DNA of 60,820 nt. Origin: Massilia sp. HP4 (GTDB taxonomy: Bacteria; Pseudomonadota; Gammaproteobacteria; Burkholderiales; Burkholderiaceae_D). Of this stretch, positions 17,843 through 26,987 are shown piece by piece (positions within the stretch are counted from its first letter, which is position 1; each line of letters begins with the position of its first letter). The translations under genes were made by a program, and so were the position numbers. The DNA is taken from the NCBI RefSeq assembly GCF_005222695.1, contig NZ_STGG01000069.1, positions 1-60,820 of the forward strand. Direction: 5' to 3'. Below the pieces are notes generated by a model. That model was not told the DNA's origin, searched no databases, and saw only the letters and a list, made by a program, of their open reading frames with translations.

Positions 17843-19086
17843 TCACGCCTGCTTGATTGCCTGGCCATGGCGCCGAAAGTAGCGCCACGCCACCAGCAAG
17901 GCCACCGCCTGCATGCCCGCGCACACGAAGAAGCTGCTGCCGACCCGCCAGTCGTCCTGGGGCAGGCGGCTGACCGCGCCCAGGATGGCGGTGCCGAGCA
18001 GCGGCGTGACGATCACGCCCAGGCTGCCGATCGATTGCAGGGAACCCATCAACTCGCCCTGCTGCTCGGGCGGCGAGGATTTCGACACGAGGCCCTGCAG
18101 CGCCGGGCCGGTGGCGTAGGCCAGCACATTGGCCAGGATGAAGACGTACATCGTCCAGCCCTCTGTGGCCAGGCCATAGGCGATGAAGGTCAGCATGCCG
18201 GACGTGAGGGCCAGCAGCGACAGGCGCACTTCGCCGAAGCGCCGGATCAGGATGCCGAGCAGCCCGGCCTGGACCACCACCGAGCCAAGGCCCACGCAGA
18301 ACAGGGCGATGCCGTTGTCGCGCGGCGTCCAGTCGAAGCGGAAGGTGGTGTACAGCACCCAGGTCGACTGCAGCATCATCTGGGCGAAGGTCGCGAGCGT
18401 GATGACGATGACCAGGCCGCGGATATCCTTGCGCTGTACCAGGCGCAGCAGGGCCGACAGGGGATTCAGGCGCGCCAGCTTGAAGGGTTCGCGGCGCCCG
18501 GCCGGCAGCGACTCGGGCACCATGAAGTAGCCGTAGACGAAGTTCGCGGCCGACAGCGCCGCCGCCACGTAGAACGGCAGGTGCAGGTTGGCGTCGCCCA
18601 GCACGCCGCCCAGCATCGGGCCGCAGATGAAGCCCAGGCCGAAGGCGGCGCCGATCTTGCCGAAGGCCTTGGCGCGGTTCTCCGGGTCGAGATGTCGGAG
18701 GCGTAGGCCGAGGCGACCGACATGCTGGCCGAGGACATGCCGCCGATGATGCGGCCCACGAACAGCCAGGCCAGGCTCGGCGCCCAGGCGGTGACGAGGA
18801 AGTTCAGGCACATGCCGGCCATCGAATAGAGCAGCACCGGGCGGCGGCCGATGCGGTCGCTCAGGGCCCCGAGCGCCGGCATGAATAAAAATTGCAGGAT
18901 CCCGAAGGTCGCCGCCAGCACCCCGTACCACAAGGCCCGCTTGTCCGGCCCGTCGACGAACTGGTCGAGCAGCAGCGGCAGCACCGGGACGATCAGGCCG
19001 ATGCCGAGCATGTCGATGAAGATGCAGACCAGGACGAAATTGAGCTTGCCGGAGACGGGTTGCGGGACGGCGGTCGAACTGGTCAT
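17843..19086 (-). pseudogene. MFS drug/tetracycline-type exporter, frameshifted
   Basis: Would encode a ~414-residue 12-helix MFS exporter of the TetA/DHA1 group. The first frame gives FVLVCIFIDMLGIGLIVPVL and the signature GALSDRIGRRPVLLYSMAGM, up to ASAYASDIS. The frame then shifts, and the correct continuation (PENRAKAFGKIGAAFGLGFI) is in another frame through to the end. The break maps to the C-run around 18683-18685: one missing C there would restore D-I-S-T-P-E-N-R-A, the expected loop sequence. Both halves are otherwise intact, so this is either a very recent frameshift or a base-call error. Start ATG at 19086 behind GAGG. Confidence 0.85.
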
Positions 19087-19159
19087 GGACACCTCGGTCA
19101 ATACGGTGGCTTATCTTAGCATTGCAGCAAGGGGCGCTGGCAATCGCCCGATGGAGGCG

Positions 19160-19828
19160 TCAAGCCGGCATGGCGCCGCTCCATTCGGCCGCGAACTCTT
19201 CGCGAAACGCCAGCAACTGACCGAGCCGCCGCTGCCCAAGCTCCCGCGCGGCGGCGGTCTGCATCATGTCCGGCAGCCTGCACAGCTTGACCATGATGTG
19301 ATCCAGGGCATACTTGCGGTCGTCGTAGTCGCGCTCCAGCCCCAGCGGATCGGCGGGATGGGCCAGGCCGGATTCCATGCGGCCCGCAATATAGAACATG
19401 CGCGCCAGCCCCACCAGGCCCAGGCCGTCGAGACGGTCGGCATCCTGCACGATCCGGGCTTCGATGGTCTCGGCTTCGATCGCCGCCGAAAAACTGTGCG
19501 CCTCGATCGCGTGCGCGACGGCGTCCAGTTTCGCGGGCGGGAATCCCAGGTGCGCCAGCTGGTGGCGGGCCAGGCGCGCCGAGCGGCGCGAAGCCTGGTC
19601 GCGTTCCGGGTCGTTCTTCGGCAGGTTGACCAGGTCGTGCAGGTAGCTGGCGGCCAGCACTACCAGGCGGTCGGCCTCGGGATGGTGCTCGAGCAGCAGC
19701 TGCGCATTGCGCCACACGCGGTCGAGGTGGGCGCTGTCGTGGGCGCCATCGGTGCCGGCGCTGCCGGCGGCCATCGCGGCCAGCTTGCTGCGCCAGCCGG
19801 CGAGATCGGTATCGATTGCTTCGGTCAT
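19160..19828 (-). CDS. HD-domain phosphohydrolase (YedJ-like)
   Basis: 222-residue cytoplasmic protein with the H...HD...D metal site: DSAHLDRVWRNAQ, SYLHDLVNLPKND and VQDADRLDGLG. This pattern fits the YedJ/YfbR-like HD family of small phosphohydrolases (substrate unknown). Its start overlaps the stop of the RNase H gene by four bases (ATGA), so the two are translationally coupled. Confidence 0.87.
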   Translation of the reverse strand: MTEAIDTDLAGWRSKLAAMAAGSAGTDGAHDSAHLDRVWRNAQLLLEHHPEADRLVVLAASYLHDLVNLPKNDPERDQASRRSARLARHQLAHLGFPPAKLDAVAHAIEAHSFSAAIEAETIEARIVQDADRLDGLGLVGLARMFYIAGRMESGLAHPADPLGLERDYDDRKYALDHIMVKLCRLPDMMQTAAARELGQRRLGQLLAFREEFAAEWSGAMPA

Positions 19829-20490
19829 GCTTCGTGTTCCAGGGTAAGGGGCGGCACGGCGCGCTGCGACAGCGCGTCGGCGCGTGAATTCTTGTGGCGC
19901 GGGATCCAGCGCAACCGCGCCTGCGGCAACTGGCCGAGCAGGGCGAGCGCTTCGGCGCGCAGCGCGCGCAGGGAGGGGGCGCTGGCGCAGTCGGGGGCGT
20001 TGACGTCGTCGACCACGACCTGGCTGTCGCCCAGCACGAGCAGGTCGGTGGCGCCATGTTCGAGCGCCGCGCGCAGCACCGCGTTCAGGGCGCGGTACTC
20101 GGCTTCGCTGCTGTTGCCATGGCCGCCGTCGCGCGACAGCTCGATCCGTTGGCCGGCCGGGCCTTCGAGGATGGCGCCCAGGCCGCAGCGGCCGGGGTTC
20201 GGGCGCGCCGAGCCGTCGAACCAGGCGCGCCAGGCGCTGTCGCCAGGGCCAACGCCGCGGGTACGCGCGGCGCTGGCGGATGCGTGGCGGCGCGCGGCCT
20301 GCTGGTCGGCATGCTCGCGCCGGGCCTGGCGTTCGGCCAGCAGCCGGGAGAGCCCGGCGACGCCGGCGCTGCGTGTCAATACCTGCTGCAAGGCGTCAAG
20401 CTCCGCAACGCCGGTGCGCGCCGCCAGTTGTCGGGCGGCGGCCAGCTCGGTCTTGAAGGCGGCGGCTTGCAGGGTGCTCAGGTCGTTCAT
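19825..20490 (-). CDS. ribonuclease HI-family protein with N-terminal extension
   Basis: 221 residues starting at MNDLSTLQ; the track upstream lacks family support. The C-terminal ~135 residues are RNase H fold: WFDGSARPNPGRCGLGAILE (first Asp), SSEAEYRALNAVL (Glu), LVLGDSQVVVDDVN (second Asp) and IPRHKNSRADALSQRA (His and last Asp). All catalytic positions are kept. The ~90-residue helical, Ala/Arg-rich N-terminus lacks a recognised fold and is not the classic hybrid-binding domain. Probable role is RNA:DNA hybrid cleavage. Coupled to the HD-domain gene downstream. Confidence 0.87.
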   Translation of the reverse strand: MNDLSTLQAAAFKTELAAARQLAARTGVAELDALQQVLTRSAGVAGLSRLLAERQARREHADQQAARRHASASAARTRGVGPGDSAWRAWFDGSARPNPGRCGLGAILEGPAGQRIELSRDGGHGNSSEAEYRALNAVLRAALEHGATDLLVLGDSQVVVDDVNAPDCASAPSLRALRAEALALLGQLPQARLRWIPRHKNSRADALSQRAVPPLTLEHEA

Positions 20491-20576
20491 GGCGAGAGCA
20501 TAACCGATTCCAGATTGTTGACAGGTGTTAAGACTTTTGAAACACTGTCTTGTCGAGTTCAACCACAGGAGAAGGT

Positions 20577-22526
20577 ATGCGCCAGAATCGCCGTGCTGTC
20601 AGTTTGTCCCTGTTTGCCATGCTTGCCGGCGCCGGCCTGGCGCCGATCCAGGCCGTCGCCCAAGCGGCCAAGCCCGTGAAGGCGCTGCCGCCTGGGAAAA
20701 CGAGGCCGGCCGTCAAGCGCTACACCATCGAACAGTTCATGGCGACGACCTCGCTCACCGGCGCCTCGTTCAGCAAGGACGAGAAGCAGATCCTGTTCAG
20801 CAGTAACGAGTCTGGCATCTTCAACGCCTACACGGTGCCTGTCGCCGGCGGCAAGCCGCGTGCGCTCACCACGTCGGGCGACACCACCTATGCCGTGGCG
20901 TACTTCCATAACGACGATCGCGTCCTGTTCACGCGCGACGGCGGCGGCAACGAGCAGAACCACCTGTACGTGCGCGAGCTCGATGGCAAGGAACGGGATT
21001 TGACGCCCGGCGACAAGCTGAAGGCCTCGTTCGCCGGCTGGAAGCCGGACGGCAGCGGCTTCTACGTCGCCAGCAACGAGCGCGATTCGAAATTCTTCGA
21101 CCTGTACCTGTACGACGCCGCCACCTATGCGCGCAAGATGGTGTACCAGAACGACAGCGGCATGAATGTCTCGAGCATCAGCCGCGACGGCAACTGGCTC
21201 GCCTTCGACAAGCCCAGCACCACCTCGGACAGCGACGTCTACGTGTTCAACCTGCAGACGCGCGAGATGAAGCACATCACGCCGCACAAGGACCCGGCCA
21301 GCCATTCGGCCGCGACCTTCGACCCGGAATCGAAGCGCCTGCTGTTGACGACCAATGCCGATGGCGAGTTCGCGCGCATCAAGGGCTATGAGCTGGCCAG
21401 CGGCGAGATGAAGGACGTCGAGCAGGCCGACTGGGACCTGCTGGGCACCAGCTATTCGCGCAACGGCCGCCACCGCGTCAGCCTGCTCAACCGCGACGGC
21501 AGCATCGCGGTGCGGCTGTATGACATGCGCGTAGGCGACGCCGCCGGCAATCCGGTCGCCTTGCCCAGGCTGCCCGGCGGCGAGATGCGCCAGGTGACCT
21601 TCTCCGAGAGCGGCAACCTGATGGCGTTCTACCTGAACGGCGACCGCTCGCCGAGCAATCTGTACGTGCACGACTTCAGGAGCGGCAAGACGTCGCAGCT
21701 GACGCGCAGCCTGAACCCCGAGATCGACCCGAACGACCTGGTCGAGGCCGAGGTGGTGCGCTTCAAGTCCTTCGACGGCATGGTGATCCCGTCGATCTAC
21801 TACAAGCCGAAGGGCGCCGCGCCGAACGCCAAGGTGCCGGCGGTGGTATTCGTGCACGGCGGGCCGGGCGGCCAGACCATGCGCGGCTACAACGCCCAGA
21901 TCCAGTACCTGGTCAACCATGGCTACGCGGTCCTGGGCATCAATAACCGCGGCAGCTCGGGCTATGGCAAGACCTTCTTCCGCGCCGACGACCGCAAGCA
22001 CGGCATGGAACCGCTGTGGGACTGCGTCGAGGCCAAGACCTGGCTTGCCAGCCAGGGCTATATCGATCCGGAGCGGATCGGCATCATGGGCGGCAGCTAC
22101 GGCGGCTATATGGTACTGGCGGCGCTGGCCTTCCGGCCCGAAGCCTTCAAGGTCGGCATCGATATCTTTGGGGTCAGCAACTGGGTGCGCACGCTCGAGA
22201 GCATTCCACCGTACTGGGAAGCGCAGCGCAAGGCACTGTACGACGAGATCGGCGACCCGGTCAAGGACAAGGATTTCCTGGTCGCGACCTCGCCGCTATT
22301 CCACGCGCACCAGATCCGCAAGCCGCTGCTGGTGGTCCAGGGGGCCAACGACCCGCGCGTGATCAAGGCCGAAAGCGACGAGATCGTCGAGGCGGTACGC
22401 AAGAACAAGGTCGAGGTCGAGTATGTCGTGTTCGGCGACGAGGGCCACGGCTTCTCGAAGAAGAAGAACGCGGCCGAGGCGAATGCGAAGATCCTCGCCT
22501 TCCTGGACAAGCACCTGAAGGGCTGA
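20577..22526 (+). CDS. secreted S9-family prolyl oligopeptidase / acylaminoacyl peptidase
   Basis: 649 residues. The start MRQNRR has AGGAGAAGG directly upstream and gives a signal peptide ending near AVAQA. Residues ~45-400 form a beta-propeller (WD40-like TolB repeats such as GASFSKDEKQILFSSNESG and SSISRDGNWLAFDKPS). The C-terminal alpha/beta hydrolase has VFVHGGPGGQT (oxyanion region), GIMGGSYGGYM (nucleophile Ser), QGANDPRV (Asp) and DEGHGF (His). It probably degrades short peptides in the periplasm. A weak TTGACA box is near 20518. Single gene. Confidence 0.95.
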   Translation: MRQNRRAVSLSLFAMLAGAGLAPIQAVAQAAKPVKALPPGKTRPAVKRYTIEQFMATTSLTGASFSKDEKQILFSSNESGIFNAYTVPVAGGKPRALTTSGDTTYAVAYFHNDDRVLFTRDGGGNEQNHLYVRELDGKERDLTPGDKLKASFAGWKPDGSGFYVASNERDSKFFDLYLYDAATYARKMVYQNDSGMNVSSISRDGNWLAFDKPSTTSDSDVYVFNLQTREMKHITPHKDPASHSAATFDPESKRLLLTTNADGEFARIKGYELASGEMKDVEQADWDLLGTSYSRNGRHRVSLLNRDGSIAVRLYDMRVGDAAGNPVALPRLPGGEMRQVTFSESGNLMAFYLNGDRSPSNLYVHDFRSGKTSQLTRSLNPEIDPNDLVEAEVVRFKSFDGMVIPSIYYKPKGAAPNAKVPAVVFVHGGPGGQTMRGYNAQIQYLVNHGYAVLGINNRGSSGYGKTFFRADDRKHGMEPLWDCVEAKTWLASQGYIDPERIGIMGGSYGGYMVLAALAFRPEAFKVGIDIFGVSNWVRTLESIPPYWEAQRKALYDEIGDPVKDKDFLVATSPLFHAHQIRKPLLVVQGANDPRVIKAESDEIVEAVRKNKVEVEYVVFGDEGHGFSKKKNAAEANAKILAFLDKHLKG

Positions 22527-22556
22527 TCCAGGATTCACATCGCCGGCCGCGCGTGA

Positions 22557-23090
22557 TCAGTAGCGGTGGGGATTGTCCGGCCGGCGGTCGTGGCGGTTAC
22601 GCACGCCGTCGCCATCGCGGTCACGATCGTGCCGGTCGCGGATGCCGTCGCGATCGCGGTCACGCCCGTGATGGCGGTCGTGCTTGTGGTGGCGGTCGCG
22701 GTCACGGTCGCGGTCCCAGCGATCGCGGTCGCGATGGTCGCGCACATACACCGGCGGCGGACCGTAATGGTGGCTCGGGCCGCGGTTCCAGCGCGAGGGT
22801 TCCATCACCCAGCGCCCGCCGCGATGGTGCCAGCTGGGCGGCGCATACACATAGCCGGGGCGGGCCACGATATAGTGGCCGGGCACCCAGTGGTGGCGGT
22901 GCGTGCGCCATTCCCAGTAACCGGGCGCCCAGACCTGGCCGCGGCGCGGGGCGGGAACGACTTCATAGATGGGCGCCGGCGGCGCGGCGCCGATCACGAC
23001 CGAGATATGGGGCTGGGCCTGCGAGGCCGTCGGGGTGAAGGCAGCGGCGCCGATGGCGATCAGGGCTGCAATCAAAATGGGGGATTTCAT
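22557..23090 (-). CDS. secreted WXXGXW / YXWXXXHXW repeat protein with Asp/Arg-rich tail
   Basis: 177 residues with a Sec signal (IAALIAIGAAAFTPTASQA). The middle holds APGYWEWRTHRHHWVPGHYI and repeated Trp-Gly-Tyr blocks, typical of the small 'WXXGXW repeat' periplasmic proteins of beta- and gammaproteobacteria. The C-terminal ~65 residues are DR/DH/DGD repeats (RDRDGIRDRHDRDRDGDGVR), rather like calcium-binding thrombospondin-3-type repeats. The function of this family is unknown; envelope stress is often suggested. A 12-base motif at 23166 also occurs upstream of the glycine-zipper gene at 52.8 kb. Confidence 0.82.
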   Translation of the reverse strand: MKSPILIAALIAIGAAAFTPTASQAQPHISVVIGAAPPAPIYEVVPAPRRGQVWAPGYWEWRTHRHHWVPGHYIVARPGYVYAPPSWHHRGGRWVMEPSRWNRGPSHHYGPPPVYVRDHRDRDRWDRDRDRDRHHKHDRHHGRDRDRDGIRDRHDRDRDGDGVRNRHDRRPDNPHRY

Positions 23091-23165
23091 GTTCGTCTCC
23101 AGATCCTTGAGCGGATGCTGTGGAATATAGCAATCCGGGGAATGGGACGTGGGGTTTGAAGCAAG

Positions 23166-23177
23166 TTCTTACAACTG
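23166..23177 (-). promoter_or_regulatory. CAGTTGTAAGAA motif upstream of a secreted-protein gene
   Basis: Minus-strand 12-mer CAGTTGTAAGAA, 76 bases upstream of the WXXGXW protein start. The same 12-mer, same orientation, is at 52981-52992 upstream of the glycine-zipper protein. A shared regulator is inferred; none is identified. Confidence 0.4.
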
Positions 23178-23288
23178 AAACAGATCAGCAGAATCGGCTG
23201 GTGAAACCGGGCGGGCACAAGGCCGGCATTGGCCGCCGCGTACCGCATCCGGACTGCACCCGGGCGGCACGTCGGCGACGTGCGGCGC

Positions 23289-23525
23289 TCACATCCGGCT
23301 CCCGGCGGTGACGGTGTCCAGCGCCAGCAGGTCCGATTTCGCGGCGGCGTCCAGGCGCTTGGCGCTGATCGTCACGACCGCCATCTTGTCGCCGCTTGCG
23401 ATCGCTGCATCGCTCACGCTGTAGCTGGCGGCGTGGGCATCGGGGATCTTGGCCAGGTAGCCAGCCGGGACGGCGACCAGGGCGGCGGCGATGAAGATGG
23501 CTTCCATGTGTTTGAGGACGTTCAT
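23289..23525 (-). CDS. small secreted hypothetical protein
   Basis: 78 residues. The start MNVLKHMEAIFIAAALVAV is preceded by AAGGAG seven bases upstream, and hydrophobic residues 8-20 act as a signal or anchor. The rest (YSVSDAAIASGDKMAVVTIS, then AKRLDAAAKSDLLALD) resembles small secreted proteins I associate with Massilia-type genomes. No function known. Confidence 0.7.
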   Translation of the reverse strand: MNVLKHMEAIFIAAALVAVPAGYLAKIPDAHAASYSVSDAAIASGDKMAVVTISAKRLDAAAKSDLLALDTVTAGSRM

Positions 23526-23761
23526 TTTGTTTCTCCTTGACGTAGTCGATGAAGCGGTTGGTGGCTGGTTGGTGTGTCGATGTATCCACTGTATGCCAAG
23601 CCCCGCATGGTCTCCAGCGACATGCGACGAGCCGCAGAAAACGGGGAGTGAGCTGCGCCAGGCGGCACATGAAAGCAGATCCGGCCCAGCCGTTTTCATC
23701 CTCCCCCAGCTAGCTGAGCGCGAAGGGCGCGTGGGCGCCACGTCAACCACCGGATTCGCGC

Positions 23762-26700
23762 ATGACAGGCATGTTCACGACCATGATCGCCTCGCTGATC
23801 GGCCAACTGGCCTCCTCGCGCACGGCGCGGCGGCGCTCCCGCAACCTGCGCGCCGGGGCGCGTCCAGTGGCCACCGACGGCAGCTGGTCGATCACCCTGG
23901 GTCCCGCCTGGCTGTGGGCGGTGCTGGTCGCGATCGTGGGCGGCGGCGTGGCGCTGGCCATGCATGCGCGTGCGCTGCCAGACGGCGCGGCCGAGACGCC
24001 GGGCGCGGTTGCGCTGGGCGCCCTGCAGCCGATCGCGCCCGGGCTCGACTTCGTGGTGCCGCGCGAAAGCGGCATCTCGCTCAGCCAGCACGGCGGCCTG
24101 GCGCTGCTGGTGGCCAGCGGCATGCGCGCCGGCCCGGCGGTGCGGGTGGACCTGTGCACGCAAATGCTGGACCCGGCGCAGCCGCGCATGCTGCCGCTGC
24201 GGATCGGTTATCCGTTCGACGAGGCGGCGCGGATCGCAAGCGCCAGCAGCGCGCCGCCGCGCAGCGTGCTGCTGGCCCGTTCCGGGTCGAGCATGCCGCG
24301 CATCGACATCGGCGGCAATGCCGGCGCGGCAGCAACAGGGTTGACGATCGCCTGGAACGCCGGCGCCGCCACCGCCGCCTGGGTTGGCGATGCCAGCGGC
24401 AGCGCGGTGACGCGGGCCCGCGACGGTCAGGCTGAGCTGGGTAACAGCGGCTGGCTGCTGTGGGGCGCCGAGGCCTTGCGTTTCACGCGCCAGGCCAGCG
24501 CCGCCTGCCCGCAGGCGGGCGAGCTGGTGCTGCATCATTTCCAGCAGGGCGGTGCGCCGGGCGCCGCGGCCCTGGTCCAGGCGTTTCCGGCCCACGGCGA
24601 GCCCGTGTCGATGCGGCTGGCGCCCGGCGCCTGGCAGGTGCCGCTGCTGCCCGGCCCCGGCATGGAAGACCAGGCGCTGTTCGAGGCGTTGACCGCGCGC
24701 GGCCTGCTGCGCCTGGGCCGCGACGGCCTGGTCGAACTGGCGCCGCGCGACCTGCTGGCCTGGAAGCAGGCCGGCCAGGAGGCGCGCGCGCCGCTGCCGG
24801 GCTGGGAAGACCACGCGCTGGACGCCGGCGACCGCCGCCTGCTGGAGCGCCTGCACCACCGCGCCGACGGCGCCTATGTGCGCGAACAGGTGCGCATCTT
24901 TAATAGCGAACGCAGGCTGGTGGCCTGGCGCACCCGGCCGGGCGCGGATGCGGTCTGGCACGCGCTGGTCGGCAACGCGCCGGCCCTGCGCGAGGCGGGC
25001 TTGCCGGTGGCTGCGATGCGCCTGTTCGCGCGCCTGCCGGAGGGCTGGGAGCCGTGGAACCGGGTCGGCGGCTGGGAAGGGGGACGTGATGGCTCTTTCG
25101 TCACCCTGAGTACGCCGGCCAGCGGCCGTCCGCTCGAGTTGCTGGTGGCGGGGCGGGTGCGCGCTGTGACCGGTGCGCGCGTGGTGGCGCAGGCTGCCTG
25201 CGACGGCCGCGCATGTCCGGATCGCGAAGCGGTGGCGCGGCTGGTCCTGGTGGCTGTGGCCGGCGCGGCATCGATCTCGGTGCAGGTCGAGCCGCTCGAC
25301 ATGGCCGCGATGTCGGGCGGCGCCGACGCCGCCTACCGGCACCTGGCCGTGGTCAAGGGCCGCCTGGCCTGGCAGGCATTGCCGGCCGGCCGCAGCAACG
25401 CGCGTCCAGCCGTGGCGCCGGTAGAGCTGCGCGACCGCAACGGTGAGGCTTTGTGGGCCGACGGCGCGCCGGCGGCGCCCGCGGTGCGCGCCGGCCTGGC
25501 CCCGTTGCTGGGCGTGCACCGCCAGCACGACGGCAGCGTGGCCGGCATGCTGGCCCGGCTCGGCGGCGCCGGGCACGCGGCCCAGCTGAGCATCGACCTG
25601 GGCCTGCAAGCGAAGGCCCAGCTGCTACTCGACTGCATTGGCCTGGCCGGCGGGCGCTGGGACGGCCAGGCCTGCGTCGGCGGCGCCGACGCCGTGCGGG
25701 AACGGCGCGCCGGCCTGGTGCTGCTCGATGCCGGCAGCGGCGACATCCTGGCGGCGGCGTCCAGCGGCGGCGGACGGGCGGATCCAGGCCACTGGAGCGA
25801 GTTGCGCGACTTCGACCGCGCCGATCCGGCCCGCAGCCCGCTGCGCAGCGCCGCCTTCCAGCACGACGGCGGCGCGCACCGGGCGCCCGGCTCGACCTTC
25901 AAGGTGGTCAGCGCGCTGGGCCTGGAGCAGGCCGCCCGCAGCGACGTGCGCCTGGACGGGCTGCTGCAAGGCTTGCCGCTGCCCGAAGTCGACCGGCTGG
26001 CGCGCGAGGGTGGCTATGGCTTCCATACCGGCGCGCCCAGCTATCCGGCCGAAGGCAAGCGCGCCCGCATCACCAATTTTCGCGACCAGATCACCAGCAC
26101 CCGGGCCCAGGATGGCCGCCTGGGCCTGGCGCAGGCGATGGCGCACAGCGTCAATACCTGGTTTGCCTGGAGCGCTGAACTGAGCGACCGCAGCCTGATG
26201 GGGCAGCCAGACGGCGGCATGCCGGGCGCCCGCGAGCTGGAGCCGGGCGCGCTGGATGCGGTGCGGCCGGTGGCGGCGATGGCGGGCCGGCTCGGCTTTG
26301 GCCAGCCGCTGCGTCTCGACGGGGGCCTGCTGCCGCCCGATTATCGCTGGGGCGAGTGGGATGCGCTGCAGGCCAGCGCATCGCGGCTCGATCCGGTCGA
26401 CAGCCGCCACGAGCTGCGCCAGATGGCGATCGGCCTGCGCATGCAGACGACGCCGCTGCAGATGGCGCTGGTGGCGGCGGCGGTCGGGGAAGGGCGCACG
26501 GTCACGCCGCGCCTGCTGCTCTCGCTCGACGGCCGCGCCGCGCAAGCTGCGGCGCACGTACCGCTCGGTGTGCGCCTGGACCGGGTGCGCGCCGGGATGA
26601 AGGGCGTGATCGATGGCGGCACCGCGGCCGGCGCCTTCCGCGCCGCCGGTTTCGATGGCTTGCGCCCTGGCCTGTACGGCAAGACCGGCACCGCGCCGGT

Positions 26701-26896
26701 CGGCCGGGACGAGCTGGCGACCGTCTGGTTCATGGGCTGGCTGGAGCCGGGCAGCCTGCCGGGCCAGACCCGGCGGCTGGCGTTCGCGGCCTTCGTCAGC
26801 CATTCGGCAGCCACCGGCGGCGGCCATGCGGCCCCGGTCGTGGCGGCCTTATTGCAGTCGATGACAGAACAATCGTTGGAAAAGAGGGACAAATAG
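23762..26896 (+). CDS. penicillin-binding transpeptidase with very long unassigned N-terminus
   Basis: 1044 residues, bitopic: one membrane helix at ~48-68 (WLWAVLVAIVGGGVALAMHA), the rest periplasmic. The C-terminal third is a D,D-transpeptidase with all three motifs: STFK at 711-714 (nucleophile Ser711), SVN at 796-798 and KTG at 974-976. The preceding segment LSIDLGLQAKAQLLL and GLVLLDAGSGDILAAASSGG also fit class B/PbpA-like enzymes. Residues ~70-620 match nothing I know; the PBP dimerisation domain is not recognisable. The start is uncertain (no clear ribosome site; Met at 23771 is possible). It begins a plus-strand series running to the kinase at 33-35.5 kb. Inferred partner: the FtsW/RodA protein at 49-51 kb. 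Confidence 0.9.
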   Translation: MTGMFTTMIASLIGQLASSRTARRRSRNLRAGARPVATDGSWSITLGPAWLWAVLVAIVGGGVALAMHARALPDGAAETPGAVALGALQPIAPGLDFVVPRESGISLSQHGGLALLVASGMRAGPAVRVDLCTQMLDPAQPRMLPLRIGYPFDEAARIASASSAPPRSVLLARSGSSMPRIDIGGNAGAAATGLTIAWNAGAATAAWVGDASGSAVTRARDGQAELGNSGWLLWGAEALRFTRQASAACPQAGELVLHHFQQGGAPGAAALVQAFPAHGEPVSMRLAPGAWQVPLLPGPGMEDQALFEALTARGLLRLGRDGLVELAPRDLLAWKQAGQEARAPLPGWEDHALDAGDRRLLERLHHRADGAYVREQVRIFNSERRLVAWRTRPGADAVWHALVGNAPALREAGLPVAAMRLFARLPEGWEPWNRVGGWEGGRDGSFVTLSTPASGRPLELLVAGRVRAVTGARVVAQAACDGRACPDREAVARLVLVAVAGAASISVQVEPLDMAAMSGGADAAYRHLAVVKGRLAWQALPAGRSNARPAVAPVELRDRNGEALWADGAPAAPAVRAGLAPLLGVHRQHDGSVAGMLARLGGAGHAAQLSIDLGLQAKAQLLLDCIGLAGGRWDGQACVGGADAVRERRAGLVLLDAGSGDILAAASSGGGRADPGHWSELRDFDRADPARSPLRSAAFQHDGGAHRAPGSTFKVVSALGLEQAARSDVRLDGLLQGLPLPEVDRLAREGGYGFHTGAPSYPAEGKRARITNFRDQITSTRAQDGRLGLAQAMAHSVNTWFAWSAELSDRSLMGQPDGGMPGARELEPGALDAVRPVAAMAGRLGFGQPLRLDGGLLPPDYRWGEWDALQASASRLDPVDSRHELRQMAIGLRMQTTPLQMALVAAAVGEGRTVTPRLLLSLDGRAAQAAAHVPLGVRLDRVRAGMKGVIDGGTAAGAFRAAGFDGLRPGLYGKTGTAPVGRDELATVWFMGWLEPGSLPGQTRRLAFAAFVSHSAATGGGHAAPVVAALLQSMTEQSLEKRDK

Positions 26897-26987
26897 CAGT
26901 CTCCTGCGCGCCTCAAGGGCGTGTTTGTATGGCATCATCTATTTCAATCCGTGACTTAAACGGAGCGAAACAGAGGATGGGCAAGGT

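Noticed and set aside
17840..17845. TGATCA formed by two abutting convergent stop codons
   Set aside because: A coincidence of packing; no sign of function.
20518..20546. TTGACA-17-AACACT as promoter of the S9 peptidase gene
   Set aside because: The -10 match is poor (three of six); noted only in the gene entry.
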